A stretch of DNA of 64,000 nucleotides from Spirochaeta africana DSM 8902 (GTDB taxonomy: Bacteria > Spirochaetota > Spirochaetia > DSM-27196 > DSM-8902): the NCBI RefSeq assembly GCF_000242595.2, contig NC_017098.1, forward strand, positions 620,001-684,000, written 5' to 3'. The notes under the pieces were generated by a model, which had not been told where the DNA came from, searched no databases, and saw only the letters and a program-made list of their open reading frames with translations. How positions within the stretch are numbered: position 1 is the stretch's first letter; every line of letters starts with the position of its first letter. A program made the translations under genes and the position numbers. Positions 52,310-61,364 of this stretch are shown piece after piece.

Positions 52310-55204
52310 GTGAGCGGTAAAAAAGTAATAACGAGTTTTTCAGTTACTATTATACTCATAAGCCTGTTTATTCTGGCCGCCTATGGAGGCGGCCTGGACT
52401 GGTTTGAAGCCAGGTTCTATCAGTCAGCCGTCCTTACCTCGTATACAGATCAACTGGAAAATGCCGAGCAGCAAATCGATGGCATGTTTACTCGCATAGC
52501 TGAACGTCTTGCTGTTATCGTGGAGCAAGAAGGCTTTCCCCAGGTGTTTCAGATAAACCAGCCTGCCGAGGCCGTACAGAATCGCAGGGTTGCAGTTGGT
52601 CGGATTGCCGAGAGCTATCCATCCTTTATGGATGTTCGGGTGTTCGGACTGAGGGACGAGCGGCTGCATTACAGCACTGCTGCGGATGATACGATTGAAC
52701 AAACGCCTGAACGTACGGTGTATGCCGAGGTGATACTGCGCGAGGATTTGCAGCGGATCTATCGCATGGTAGAGGGGGTCACGGACCCTCAGATAATACT
52801 GGACCCGGAAACCGACGTTGTGCATTTCTCCCATCCTGTTACCGATTCGCTGGGACTGACTCGTGGCAATGCAGTGTGGAGTTTCAGTATCGAATTGCTT
52901 ACTGCCGGCCTGAGGAATCTCGGGCTCCTACAGGTTCGCGAACGCCCGTTAATCATTGATGAGAATACTATCCTGTTGAACAGTACCCCGGAACGGTCTG
53001 GCATAGATTCGCAACTAATGGAAACCACCGCCGAGATTGAGTATCTCCGCAGTCCGGACACTGATTTGTCACTTGTCGCGGTGCAGATATCGCCTGCGGA
53101 TGGCTACCGTCTTGTACTGCTGCGTCCGGAAGAGAGTTTCCTCCTGGCTGAGCCGATACGGGCTGTTATTGTTGCTGCACTGTCGCTGACGTTGTTTCTG
53201 ACCGTGTTTCTGCTGCTGAACACCCGCAGCGACCCGGTGCTTACCGTCAGGGACCGGATGAAACGGCTGCAGCTGGAGGTCTTTCAACAGTTTCTGGAAT
53301 CACCGGATGGCCTGGATCAGCGCTCGTTGGAACGGGAGCTCGATCGTTTTCGCTACACCATGCATCGTCGCCTGACCGCCGGGCTTGGTCGGGTGAATGA
53401 AGATACCCAGCAGCATATCGAACAACTTATCAGCACCGGATGGCATGATATTCATGGGCTGCTTGCAGGTGGTGGGCAGAAGAGCCTCGATGTTGATCGC
53501 CTTGAACAGACCCTGGAACAGGTATTGTCTCGAATTCAGACCGTACCAGCTGCTGCTGACGCACGCGGTGGCGCTCGGCCCCCTGCCGCTCATCCCGCAC
53601 CACAGACCGCTGAAGACCTCGAGGAGATAAAAGAGGCAGAAGATCTCGAGGAGATTGCCGAGGCCGAACCTGTCGAAGAGCTCGAGGAGATTGAAGAGGC
53701 CGAGCCGATCGAAGAGCTCGAGGAGATTGAAGAGGCCGAACCGGTAGAGGATCTCGAGGAGATTGCCGAGGCCGAACCTGTCGAAGAGCTCGAGGAGATT
53801 GAAGAGGCCGAGCCGATCGAAGAGCTCGAGGAGATTGAAGAGGCCGAACCGGTAGAGGATCTCGAGGAGATCGTCGAGGCCGAGCCGGTAGAGGAGCTCG
53901 AGGAGATCGCCGAGGCCGAACCTGTCGAGGAGCTCGAGGAGATCGCCGAGACCGAACCTGTCGAAGAGCTCGAGGAGATTGAAGAGGCCGAACCTGTCGA
54001 AGAGCTCGAGGAGATTGAAGAGGCCGAACCGGTAGAGGATCTCGAGGAGATCGCCGAGGCCGAGCCGGTAGAGGAACTTGAGGAGATTGAAGAGGCCGAA
54101 CCGGTAGAGGATCTTGATGAGATCGCCGAGGCCGAACCAGTCGAAGAGCTCGAGGAGATCGCCGAGGCCGAACCGGTAGAGGAGCTTGAGGAGATTGAAG
54201 AGCTTGGGCAGCTCGGATCTATCGAGGATCTGGATCAGCTCCTGGGCACTACGGTAGACAGCGACACGGCGGCGGGATCTGCAGCCGGTGAGTTGTATCA
54301 GGACCTGGAATCTGCATTGCCGGAGCGTGAGTCGGATATTGAAACCCTTGAATCAGCCGACCCGGCGGGGAAAAAGCCCCCGGTTGAGGTGCTGGAGGAC
54401 AACGGTGACACCGCTGATCTGGTGCCGGTTGCCGGTTCTGATGATATCACTCGAGGGTACGAATCGTTCGAGCCGGTGCGAGAGGGGAGTCTTATTCAGT
54501 ATGAACCTGACTACAGGTTTACCGTTTACGAGATTACCCATGCGGCCATTCAGGATGACCATGGGGTATTCTCTATAGATCCATCCCAGTATGACGCTGC
54601 CGCACCTGCAGATAAAAGCGAATTCAGTGACCTGGTGCGCTCGGTATTGGGAGAGGCCGCCGAGCACGAGGCCGGATCAATTCCGCGCCTGCCGACGCGG
54701 GTGCGCAGTAACGATATCTGGAACAATATTGTGCGTGGCGAGTTTCGTATTGATGGCTTGTTTGCTTCGGATAAGCTCGAAGAGATCCCGCTCTACCGCT
54801 CCCTTATGCTGATGAGCCGCCTGCTGGAAACACCGGTGGTGGCGGCATTCAGAGACAGGGGTGATCGATTGCATGCCTTCGGGGGGCTGGGGCTGGCAGA
54901 AAGCTGCCTTGCCGGACTGCATGTGCCATATGTTGCGGTGCCGGATGGGTTACTGCAGGGGTTTGAGACCCGAAAAGCACTGATTGTAGATACTATTGAA
55001 TCTGTTCAGGATATCTTCCAGCACAGCTGCGAGAATGAGGTGTTCCCGGGGCTGCGGAAGCTGTTGTGGCTGCCGGCACGTTTCAGAAACGAGTACTGGT
55101 ATCTGCTGTTCGCATCAACCAGGGACGACTGGGATCCCATCGGATTGCTTGCTGAACGCGGCGTGGAGTTGACCGCCGCAGCTTACGAAGAGCTGCCGGT
55201 GTAA
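52310..55204 (+). CDS. Two-TM membrane protein of unknown function with 15 Glu-rich 12-residue repeats
   Basis: About 964 residues from the GTG at 52310 (GGAGG at 52294-52298); GTG codons at 52277 and 52292 are alternatives. It has a membrane segment at about 5-25, a presumably periplasmic domain (about 30-280) with the look of a small-molecule or signal-sensing domain, and a second membrane segment at about 284-306. A coiled-coil-like cytoplasmic part (about 310-430) follows. Residues 452-631 are fifteen copies of a 12-residue unit (AEPVEELEEIEE type), very acidic. The C-terminal folded domain (about 735-964) has no recognised motif. There is no kinase, GGDEF or methyl-accepting signature. 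It may be a sensor/scaffold, but no function can be assigned. Confidence 0.8.
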   Translation: MSGKKVITSFSVTIILISLFILAAYGGGLDWFEARFYQSAVLTSYTDQLENAEQQIDGMFTRIAERLAVIVEQEGFPQVFQINQPAEAVQNRRVAVGRIAESYPSFMDVRVFGLRDERLHYSTAADDTIEQTPERTVYAEVILREDLQRIYRMVEGVTDPQIILDPETDVVHFSHPVTDSLGLTRGNAVWSFSIELLTAGLRNLGLLQVRERPLIIDENTILLNSTPERSGIDSQLMETTAEIEYLRSPDTDLSLVAVQISPADGYRLVLLRPEESFLLAEPIRAVIVAALSLTLFLTVFLLLNTRSDPVLTVRDRMKRLQLEVFQQFLESPDGLDQRSLERELDRFRYTMHRRLTAGLGRVNEDTQQHIEQLISTGWHDIHGLLAGGGQKSLDVDRLEQTLEQVLSRIQTVPAAADARGGARPPAAHPAPQTAEDLEEIKEAEDLEEIAEAEPVEELEEIEEAEPIEELEEIEEAEPVEDLEEIAEAEPVEELEEIEEAEPIEELEEIEEAEPVEDLEEIVEAEPVEELEEIAEAEPVEELEEIAETEPVEELEEIEEAEPVEELEEIEEAEPVEDLEEIAEAEPVEELEEIEEAEPVEDLDEIAEAEPVEELEEIAEAEPVEELEEIEELGQLGSIEDLDQLLGTTVDSDTAAGSAAGELYQDLESALPERESDIETLESADPAGKKPPVEVLEDNGDTADLVPVAGSDDITRGYESFEPVREGSLIQYEPDYRFTVYEITHAAIQDDHGVFSIDPSQYDAAAPADKSEFSDLVRSVLGEAAEHEAGSIPRLPTRVRSNDIWNNIVRGEFRIDGLFASDKLEEIPLYRSLMLMSRLLETPVVAAFRDRGDRLHAFGGLGLAESCLAGLHVPYVAVPDGLLQGFETRKALIVDTIESVQDIFQHSCENEVFPGLRKLLWLPARFRNEYWYLLFASTRDDWDPIGLLAERGVELTAAAYEELPV
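53663..54202 (+). repeat. Fifteen tandem 36-bp repeats (12-residue acidic units)
   Basis: Each unit codes AEP(V/I)E(E/D)LEEI(E/A)E. Units 1-3 (53663-53770) and 4-6 (53771-53878) are a near-exact 108-bp duplication that differs at two bases near the end of the block. The array stays in frame throughout, so copy number could change without truncation. Confidence 0.95.
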
Positions 55205-55212
55205 ACGGGGCG

Positions 55213-55240
55213 GCCGAACAGGGGCGGCGTCCTGTTCGGC
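55213..55240. terminator. Hairpin between convergent genes
   Basis: GCCGAACAGG (55213-55222) pairs with CCTGTTCGGC (55231-55240), 10 bp with an 8-base loop. It lies between the stops of two convergent genes; no good T-run follows on either strand, so termination efficiency is uncertain. Confidence 0.45.
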
Positions 55241-55247
55241 TCGCGCA

Positions 55248-55910
55248 TCAGTTTTGTTTATAGCTGTTTTCAGTCCCGGTATTGGCCAGAAATGTTTTAC
55301 GCGCCTGCAGTACATCGTTTTTGAGTTGCTCACACTTCTGCTGAACCATGACCTCAAGATCGAAAAGCGAGACAGCTGCCTGCAGGTTCTGATCGTTCGG
55401 CATCGGGAACGGTGTGTGTGCAAAGGCTTTCTTCGAAATCAGAGGAATGGTTTTTCCGTGGGTCAGATCTGCCAGTATTTGCTGCCCGAGCGTTGATTTG
55501 TAGTACATGGCGGTCAGCACGGCGGTTGATCTATCCTGATTTCTGGATCGCAGTACCAGAATGTTACTGCTGGGGATCGCGGACAGCTTGAAATCCGGTG
55601 CAACAATCGCTACTCTTCCGATTGATCCGACGATACTCACGAGTACATCGTTAGGCTGCAGCTGGTATTTCCTGGCAACATCAATCTGGGTATCAACTGT
55701 GATGCGCCGGTCAAGCTGGTTCAGATAACCGCTGTCAGGAAAATCTGTGATAGAGGCAACGAAGAACTCCTGTGCAGTGCTGCTGCGGTGCGCTTCGGGC
55801 TCGTCTTTCACCAGGGGAGAACGCAACAGATGGGCGATCTCGGCTGGAGTGGTGGTATCAATGTTGTGGAACAGGGATGCAGTACTTGATGATAATTGCG
55901 TTGCAATCAT
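55248..55910 (-). CDS. Solitary HsdS-like target-recognition-domain protein
   Basis: 220 residues. It resembles one half of a type I restriction specificity subunit (HsdS): a recognition-domain pattern QPNDVLVSIVGSIGRVAIV, then SSNILVLRS and YYKSTLGQQIL...GKTIPLISKKAF, followed by a C-terminal helix (about 175-210) like the HsdS conserved helical spacer. Full HsdS has two such units (about 400 residues). No methylase or nuclease gene is near. It could be a remnant, a DNA-binding regulator, or a partner for a methylase encoded elsewhere. Its codon use and base composition are more AT-rich than its neighbours, suggesting transfer. GGAGA lies before the ATG. Confidence 0.6.
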   Translation of the reverse strand: MIATQLSSSTASLFHNIDTTTPAEIAHLLRSPLVKDEPEAHRSSTAQEFFVASITDFPDSGYLNQLDRRITVDTQIDVARKYQLQPNDVLVSIVGSIGRVAIVAPDFKLSAIPSSNILVLRSRNQDRSTAVLTAMYYKSTLGQQILADLTHGKTIPLISKKAFAHTPFPMPNDQNLQAAVSLFDLEVMVQQKCEQLKNDVLQARKTFLANTGTENSYKQN

Positions 55911-55938
55911 ATAGTCTCCAGATAATAAGGTTATTTAC

Positions 55939-55967
55939 AGAGTAATGCACCGTGACAACGAAGTCAA
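55939..55967 (-). promoter_or_regulatory. Sigma70-type promoter for the HsdS-like gene
   Basis: On the minus strand, TTGACT (complement of 55962-55967), an exact 17-base spacer and TACTCT (complement of 55939-55944), about 28 bp before the start codon. Confidence 0.6.
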
Positions 55968-55998
55968 TAGTATGCACAAATAATTACAGGAGCAAAAT

Positions 55999-56445
55999 GT
56001 GGCAAAAAACTACAATATCTACACCGATGGGGGCTGCCATGGCAACCCGGGACCCGGCGGATGGGCCTATGTCATAGAGTTTGATGGTGAGCATACGGAG
56101 AACTCCGGCTCAGACGGAGCTACCACCAATAACCGGATGGAGCTGTCTGCGGTTATTGAGGCGTTGACATGGGTTCAGCATCGCGGCGACTACCGAGAGA
56201 TCCATGTTACTACCGATTCGCAGTATGTTAAAAACGGGATTACGACCTGGATTCATACCTGGGTACGAAATGGCTGGAAGACCAGTAAAAAAGAGCCGGT
56301 AAAAAACCGTGATCTATGGATGCAGCTGTATGAGCTGAACCAGCTGCTGCCGGTGGACTGGCACTGGACCAAAGGGCACGCAGGCCACACCTACAACGAG
56401 CGATGTGATGCGCTGGTGCAGGAAGCTATTCGTCTTCGGGAATAA
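55999..56445 (+). CDS. rnhA: Ribonuclease HI
   Basis: 148 residues. Catalytic residues are Asp10 (YTDGGCHGNPGPGG), Glu48 (NNRMELSA) and Asp73 (TTDSQYVKNGI); the last acidic residue is in GHTYNERCDALV. It degrades RNA in RNA-DNA hybrids. The GTG at 55999 is in frame; AGGAG (55988-55992) supports it, while the overlapping ATG at 55997 is in a different frame. Divergent from the HsdS-like gene. Confidence 0.95.
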   Translation: MAKNYNIYTDGGCHGNPGPGGWAYVIEFDGEHTENSGSDGATTNNRMELSAVIEALTWVQHRGDYREIHVTTDSQYVKNGITTWIHTWVRNGWKTSKKEPVKNRDLWMQLYELNQLLPVDWHWTKGHAGHTYNERCDALVQEAIRLRE

Positions 56446-56494
56446 CCGGACTGCTACATGATGCACGGCAGCAATAATCGGTGTAGTAATAGGT

Positions 56495-58066
56495 GTGAGA
56501 CCTCATACTATTATTGGTTATGTACCGAATGGCTACACCGGATGCCTGGTTTATCTGGAGGTTGATATTCGGCATGGTATTCCCGGTATTCAGATTATTG
56601 GCCTGCCCGAGGGGGCGGTTCGGGAAGCACGTGAACGGGTCCGTATTGCCTTGTCGAACGCCGGGTTCGGGGTTACCGGCAAGAAAATTCTGGTTGGGCT
56701 TGGGCCTGCAGGTATCCCCAAGGCTTCGGCAGGGCTCGATCTGGCAATTGCGCTCTCTATCCTGACAGCGGAAGCGGGTTTGACGCTTCCCGAACCGATA
56801 GCTGTTATTGGCGAGCTGGGCATCCACGGTTCCATTCTGCCGGCTCAGGGTGTGCTGGCCGCAGTGGACGAGGCGGTCAGATCCGGTGCGAAAGCGGCAA
56901 TCGTTCCACGGGACAACCTGGCCGAGGCGGCTTTGATATCTGCCTGCCGGCCGATCGGGGTTGATAGCCTTGCGGGAGCATGGCATGCCGTACTGACGCT
57001 TGCGGCTGGGGAATTCCCTGAGACCGACGGTTTCAGCGCCGAGACAGCACCTGTCCCCGCGCCAATAGCTGCGCCTGATTTTGCAGATCCAGGTGCCCCG
57101 GTAGTGCGTGGCACCGCCGAGCAGCTGCGTCGTCTGACCATTGCTGCTGCAGGCGGCCACCATATCGGGTTGTTCGGACCTCCAGGTACCGGCAAAACTT
57201 TGGGGGCACATCAGCTTGGTTCGCTGCTGCCGCCGCTGCTCCCGCAGGAGATGATCGAGACAGTTCGTGTCTGGAGCCTGGCCGGGTTGCCGTTTCATGC
57301 TGATGCCGGGGTGTGGCACCCGCCGGTGCGCGCCCCGCATCACAGCGCATCGGTAGAGGGTATGATAGGCGGAGGGCGCTATCTGCAGCCAGGTGAGGCA
57401 TCCCTGGCGCATAACGGGCTGCTTATCCTTGATGAGGTAGCCGAGTATCCCCGAGGTGTTCTGCAGGCGTTACGCGACCCACTGGAGAGCGGTGTTGTCC
57501 GGCTGGTCCGGGCAGGAACTCAAGCCCTGTTCCCGGCACGAGCTATGGTGTGTCTCACTGCCAACCTCTGTCCCTGTGGATCTTACGGTAAACCACGGGG
57601 TGTCTGTTCGTGTACGACTGCCGAGATCAGCCGCTACTGGCGCAAGTTTGGCGGTGCGGTAATGGATCGGATTGCTGTTCGGGTAGCCTGCCTCCCGGAC
57701 GAAAAGCCGGTGCAGGTATCAACTGCTGAACTGCGTGTCCGGGTGGCAGCAGCCCGACAGCGCCAGCGTGAGCGTATCTGCGGCAGGGGAGGCTTTCGCA
57801 ACAGCCAGCTGCAGCGCTCGGACCTGCTGGAACACGGAGAGTTCTCTGCACTGGCAGCACACACTGCAGACCGACTGGCACTGCAGCATGGTCTCACGTT
57901 TCGCGGAAGCCTGCATGTGCTGCAGATGTCCCGTACGATCGCCGATCTGGAGCAGCAGGACGCGGTCCTTGTGCAGCACGTCGAAGAATCGGCAGCTATA
58001 CGCTGTACAATCGGCGGGGGAAATCCCTGGAACTGGCTGGCGCAGGGGCAGCGTGCCAGGTCTTGA
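56495..58066 (+). CDS. comM: YifB/ComM-family Mg-chelatase-like AAA+ ATPase
   Basis: 523 residues from GTG 56495. The N-terminal domain (about 1-170) has LEVDIRHGIPGIQIIGLPEGAVREARERV, the YifB family start. The AAA+ core has Walker A GPPGTGKT (228-235) and Walker B LLILDEVAEYP, with a CPCGSYG...C zinc-like segment after it, then a C-terminal Mg_chelatase_C region. ComM in Vibrio is a hexameric helicase for branch migration during natural transformation; whether this organism is transformable is unknown. It may overlap the next gene only if that gene used an upstream TTG start. Confidence 0.92.
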   Translation: MRPHTIIGYVPNGYTGCLVYLEVDIRHGIPGIQIIGLPEGAVREARERVRIALSNAGFGVTGKKILVGLGPAGIPKASAGLDLAIALSILTAEAGLTLPEPIAVIGELGIHGSILPAQGVLAAVDEAVRSGAKAAIVPRDNLAEAALISACRPIGVDSLAGAWHAVLTLAAGEFPETDGFSAETAPVPAPIAAPDFADPGAPVVRGTAEQLRRLTIAAAGGHHIGLFGPPGTGKTLGAHQLGSLLPPLLPQEMIETVRVWSLAGLPFHADAGVWHPPVRAPHHSASVEGMIGGGRYLQPGEASLAHNGLLILDEVAEYPRGVLQALRDPLESGVVRLVRAGTQALFPARAMVCLTANLCPCGSYGKPRGVCSCTTAEISRYWRKFGGAVMDRIAVRVACLPDEKPVQVSTAELRVRVAAARQRQRERICGRGGFRNSQLQRSDLLEHGEFSALAAHTADRLALQHGLTFRGSLHVLQMSRTIADLEQQDAVLVQHVEESAAIRCTIGGGNPWNWLAQGQRARS

Positions 58067-58098
58067 TTGCGACTTCAGTACAGGCGTATATTAGTCCG

Positions 58099-59343
58099 AT
58101 GCGGCTCTACACGGAAAATCACATACGTTTGCTCGCCGGTGTGTGCGTTCTGGCAGGCATGCTGCTGGCGCTTGCAGCTGGTGGTATTGGTGCCTATCTG
58201 GCCGGTGACCGGGCCGCCGTGGCCGGTCCGGCTGGCTTGGAGCAATCCGGTGTCGCATCGGGAGAAGGGGCGTCGGCCACGCCGGACTCGCTGATCTCAT
58301 CGGCAACAACCCCGCCGGACTCAGTGCTGTATGCCGACGAGGCAGAAAACATTGCAATCTATGAACGCTTGAATCATGGGGTGGTGAACATCACGACCGA
58401 AACCCTGAGCTACACCTGGTTTCTGGAGCCGGTGCCCCGCGAAGGCAGTTCCGGATCAGGATCGATTATCGATGACCGGGGCTATATCCTGACCAATCAT
58501 CATGTAGTGAAGGATGCCTATCGGGTATTTATTACCCTGGCTGATGGTGATCAGGTCATGGGTGAGGTTGTCGGCGTGGATCCGGAGAACGATCTTGCGG
58601 TACTCAGATTTGATCCTGGCAGCCGTGAGCTCACCGTGATCCCGATGGGATCAAGTGAGGACCTGCGGGTCGGGCAGCGCGCACTGGCTATCGGCAATCC
58701 CTTTGCGCTGGACCGTACCCTTACGGTCGGGATTATCTCCGGGTTGGGGAGGCCGATTCGTGCACAGGGGAATCTGGTGATCCGGGACATGATCCAGACA
58801 GATGCCTCAATCAATCCCGGGAATTCCGGAGGGCCGCTACTGGATTCTCGCGGCAGGATGATAGGCATCAATACCGCCATTTTTTCCCAGTCGGGGGGCT
58901 CTATCGGAATCGGTTTTGCGGTGCCGGTGGCAACAGCACGTCGGGTCGTGCCAGATCTGATCGAGTACGGGGTTGTGCGGCGGGGCTGGATAGATATTGT
59001 TCCGGTACAGCTGTTTCCGCAGCTTGTCCGCGCAGCCGGACTGCCGGTGCAGGAAGGGCTGCTGGTAAACAGGGTTATAGCCGGTGGTCTGGCAGAGGCT
59101 GCGGGGTTGCGCGGCGGCAGCGGAGCCAATGCCGTGCGATACGGCAGCTCGATCATTCGCCTTGGCGGTGACATCATTACCGAGGTGGATGGTATACGCA
59201 TCAGGTCGCTGGCAAATTTGTACGAGGCATTGGAGGATACCTCGCCGGGTGATACGGTAGAGGTGGTGTATGTTCGCGGTCGCCGTGAGCATCGAGTACA
59301 GGTCGAACTCTCGGAACGTCCCGAGCAGTTCCAGTGGAGTTGA
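58099..59343 (+). CDS. HtrA/DegP-type serine protease with one PDZ domain
   Basis: About 414 residues from the ATG at 58099. A membrane anchor or signal segment lies at about 9-35. The trypsin-like domain has His135 (TNHHVV), Asp165 (PENDLAVL) and Ser243 (NPGNSGGPL). A single PDZ domain follows (about 300-410) with the GLAEAAGLRGG and GDIITEVDG segments. It is a DegS-like envelope protease: membrane-tethered with one PDZ. In E. coli DegS senses misfolded outer-membrane proteins. No sigma-E system is visible here. The ribosome binding site is weak; an in-frame TTG at 58063 is the other candidate. Confidence 0.92.
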   Translation: MRLYTENHIRLLAGVCVLAGMLLALAAGGIGAYLAGDRAAVAGPAGLEQSGVASGEGASATPDSLISSATTPPDSVLYADEAENIAIYERLNHGVVNITTETLSYTWFLEPVPREGSSGSGSIIDDRGYILTNHHVVKDAYRVFITLADGDQVMGEVVGVDPENDLAVLRFDPGSRELTVIPMGSSEDLRVGQRALAIGNPFALDRTLTVGIISGLGRPIRAQGNLVIRDMIQTDASINPGNSGGPLLDSRGRMIGINTAIFSQSGGSIGIGFAVPVATARRVVPDLIEYGVVRRGWIDIVPVQLFPQLVRAAGLPVQEGLLVNRVIAGGLAEAAGLRGGSGANAVRYGSSIIRLGGDIITEVDGIRIRSLANLYEALEDTSPGDTVEVVYVRGRREHRVQVELSERPEQFQWS

Positions 59344-59345
59344 GT

Positions 59346-61331
59346 ATGCCGCCATTTCGAGTAGCATCAGCCTATGAACCGGCCGGGGATCAAGGCACGG
59401 CGATTGAATCGCTTGTCGCTGGTGTGCAGGGTGGTGAACGCTTTCAGGTACTGCGCGGTGTAACCGGCAGCGGCAAAACCTACACCATGGCCAAGGTGAT
59501 TGAGGCAACCCAGCTGCCAAGTCTGATCATCTCGCATAACAAGACCCTGGCTGCACAGCTGTACCGCGAGTTCAAGGAGTTTTTTCCGGACAACGCGGTG
59601 GAGTACTTTGTCAGTTACTACGACTACTACCAGCCGGAGGCGTATGTATCCTCGCGTGATCTCTATATCGAGAAGGACGCGTCGATCAATGACGAGATTG
59701 ATCGACTCAGACTGGCGGCTACGACCAATCTCTTTGAACGACCGGATGTGATCGTGGTAGCAACGGTTTCCTGTATCTACGGACTGGGGAGTCCGCAGGA
59801 TTACCGAACCATGCGGCTGCGCTTTGATGTTGGCCAGGAACTTGATCTAACTGCCGTGCGCAGTCGACTGGTTTCACTGCAGTATGAACGTAACGATGCC
59901 GTGCTGCGCCGTGCCAGTTTTCGTATTAAAGGGGATACGATGGAGATCTATCCCGCGTACATGGAGCATGCATACCGGATAGAGCTTGAGTTCGATGAAA
60001 TTATCTCGCTCAAGGAGATTCATCCCCTGACAGGTGAGGTTATCGAGCAGCGCCAAACGGTGTTTGTATATCCTGCCAAGCATTTTGTCATGCCGGAGTC
60101 GCAGATGCTGCCGGCTCTCGACGGCATAAAACAGGAGCTGGCAGCGCGGTACACGGAGTTGCAGGAGAAGGGCAGGCTGGTAGAGGCGCAGAGACTCAAG
60201 AGTCGTACCGAGTATGATATCGAGATGATGGAGGAGATGGGGTACTGCAACGGGATAGAGAACTACTCCCGCCATCTGAGTAATCGCTTTCAGGGCGAGC
60301 GCCCGGCTGTTCTGCTGGATTACTTTCCGGATAACTATCTTACCTTTATTGATGAGTCGCATGTAACAGTCCCTCAGATCGGGGGCATGTATGCTGGAGA
60401 CCGCAGTCGGAAACAGTCGCTGGTAGAGTACGGGTTCCGCCTTCCCTCTGCACTGGACAATCGCCCTCTGTTTTATGAAGAGTTTGAACAGCTCATGGAT
60501 CGCACCGTGTTTGTCAGTGCTACACCGGGCGAGAAAGAGCTGCAGAAGGTTTCCACCGTAGTGGAGCAGATCATCCGCCCGACCGGACTGGTGGATCCTC
60601 AGGTACAGATCCGACCTACCGAGGGGCAGATCGAGGATATCTATGCCGAGATCCAGAAGCGTATCGGCATGAACGAGCGTACCCTGATCACCACCTTGAC
60701 CAAAAAAATGGCCGAGGATCTTACCGAATACCTGACCAACATGGGCTTGAAGGTCCAGTACCTGCACTCCGAAGTCGAGACGGTTGAACGGGTAGAAATC
60801 CTGACGGCGCTGCGGACCGGTACCTACGATGTGCTGGTAGGAATCAACCTGTTGCGTGAGGGGCTGGACCTGCCGGAGGTATCCCTGATTGCGATCCTCG
60901 ATGCCGACAAGATCGGGTTTCTGCGCAGCGCTACCAGCCTGATTCAGACCATCGGGCGGGCAGCCCGTAATGTGAACGGGCTGGTGTTGATGTACGCCGA
61001 CAAGATGAGCGACGCCATGAGAACTGCCATAGATGAAACCGAGCGGCGTCGCAGCATTCAGCTGGAGTATAACCAGGCTCACGGGATAACCCCGCAGACC
61101 ATCAGGAAATCGATCCAGGATATACTGGTTCGACAGACAGAGCAGAAGCGTCAGGATGAAAAGACGAACATAGAGATTATTTCCAGCGGGTTTAATGTGA
61201 TGCAGGCACGTGATCGGAAAAAACTGATTGCCGAGCTGGAAAAATTGATGCTGGAACATGCCAAGAACCTCGAGTTTGAAGAGGCTGCTGTTGTCAGGGA
61301 TGAAATTGATAAAATCCGCTCCCTCGGATAG
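59346..61331 (+). CDS. uvrB: Excinuclease ABC subunit B
   Basis: 661 residues. Walker A VTGSGKT, the beta-hairpin YYDYYQPEAYV with its conserved tyrosines, FIDESHVTVPQIGGMY (motif II) and GRAARNVNGLVLMYAD (motif VI) are intact. The C-terminal UVR motif ELEKLMLEHAKNLEFEEAAVVRDEI binds UvrC. It verifies damage in nucleotide excision repair. The ATG at 59346 has GGAG at 59335-59338; it begins 2 bp after the HtrA-type gene stop. Confidence 0.97.
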   Translation: MPPFRVASAYEPAGDQGTAIESLVAGVQGGERFQVLRGVTGSGKTYTMAKVIEATQLPSLIISHNKTLAAQLYREFKEFFPDNAVEYFVSYYDYYQPEAYVSSRDLYIEKDASINDEIDRLRLAATTNLFERPDVIVVATVSCIYGLGSPQDYRTMRLRFDVGQELDLTAVRSRLVSLQYERNDAVLRRASFRIKGDTMEIYPAYMEHAYRIELEFDEIISLKEIHPLTGEVIEQRQTVFVYPAKHFVMPESQMLPALDGIKQELAARYTELQEKGRLVEAQRLKSRTEYDIEMMEEMGYCNGIENYSRHLSNRFQGERPAVLLDYFPDNYLTFIDESHVTVPQIGGMYAGDRSRKQSLVEYGFRLPSALDNRPLFYEEFEQLMDRTVFVSATPGEKELQKVSTVVEQIIRPTGLVDPQVQIRPTEGQIEDIYAEIQKRIGMNERTLITTLTKKMAEDLTEYLTNMGLKVQYLHSEVETVERVEILTALRTGTYDVLVGINLLREGLDLPEVSLIAILDADKIGFLRSATSLIQTIGRAARNVNGLVLMYADKMSDAMRTAIDETERRRSIQLEYNQAHGITPQTIRKSIQDILVRQTEQKRQDEKTNIEIISSGFNVMQARDRKKLIAELEKLMLEHAKNLEFEEAAVVRDEIDKIRSLG

Positions 61332-61364
61332 AATGTCACCAAGGGTGTTCTACGGGGAGTTGTA

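Noticed and set aside
53663-54202. 36-bp periodic array resembling a CRISPR
   Set aside because: Repeats are contiguous with no spacers, remain in frame and code an acidic protein repeat; no cas genes are near.
52310-55204. Methyl-accepting chemotaxis protein or histidine kinase
   Set aside because: The two-TM layout is similar, but no HAMP, MCP signalling hairpin, H-box or ATP-binding motif is visible.
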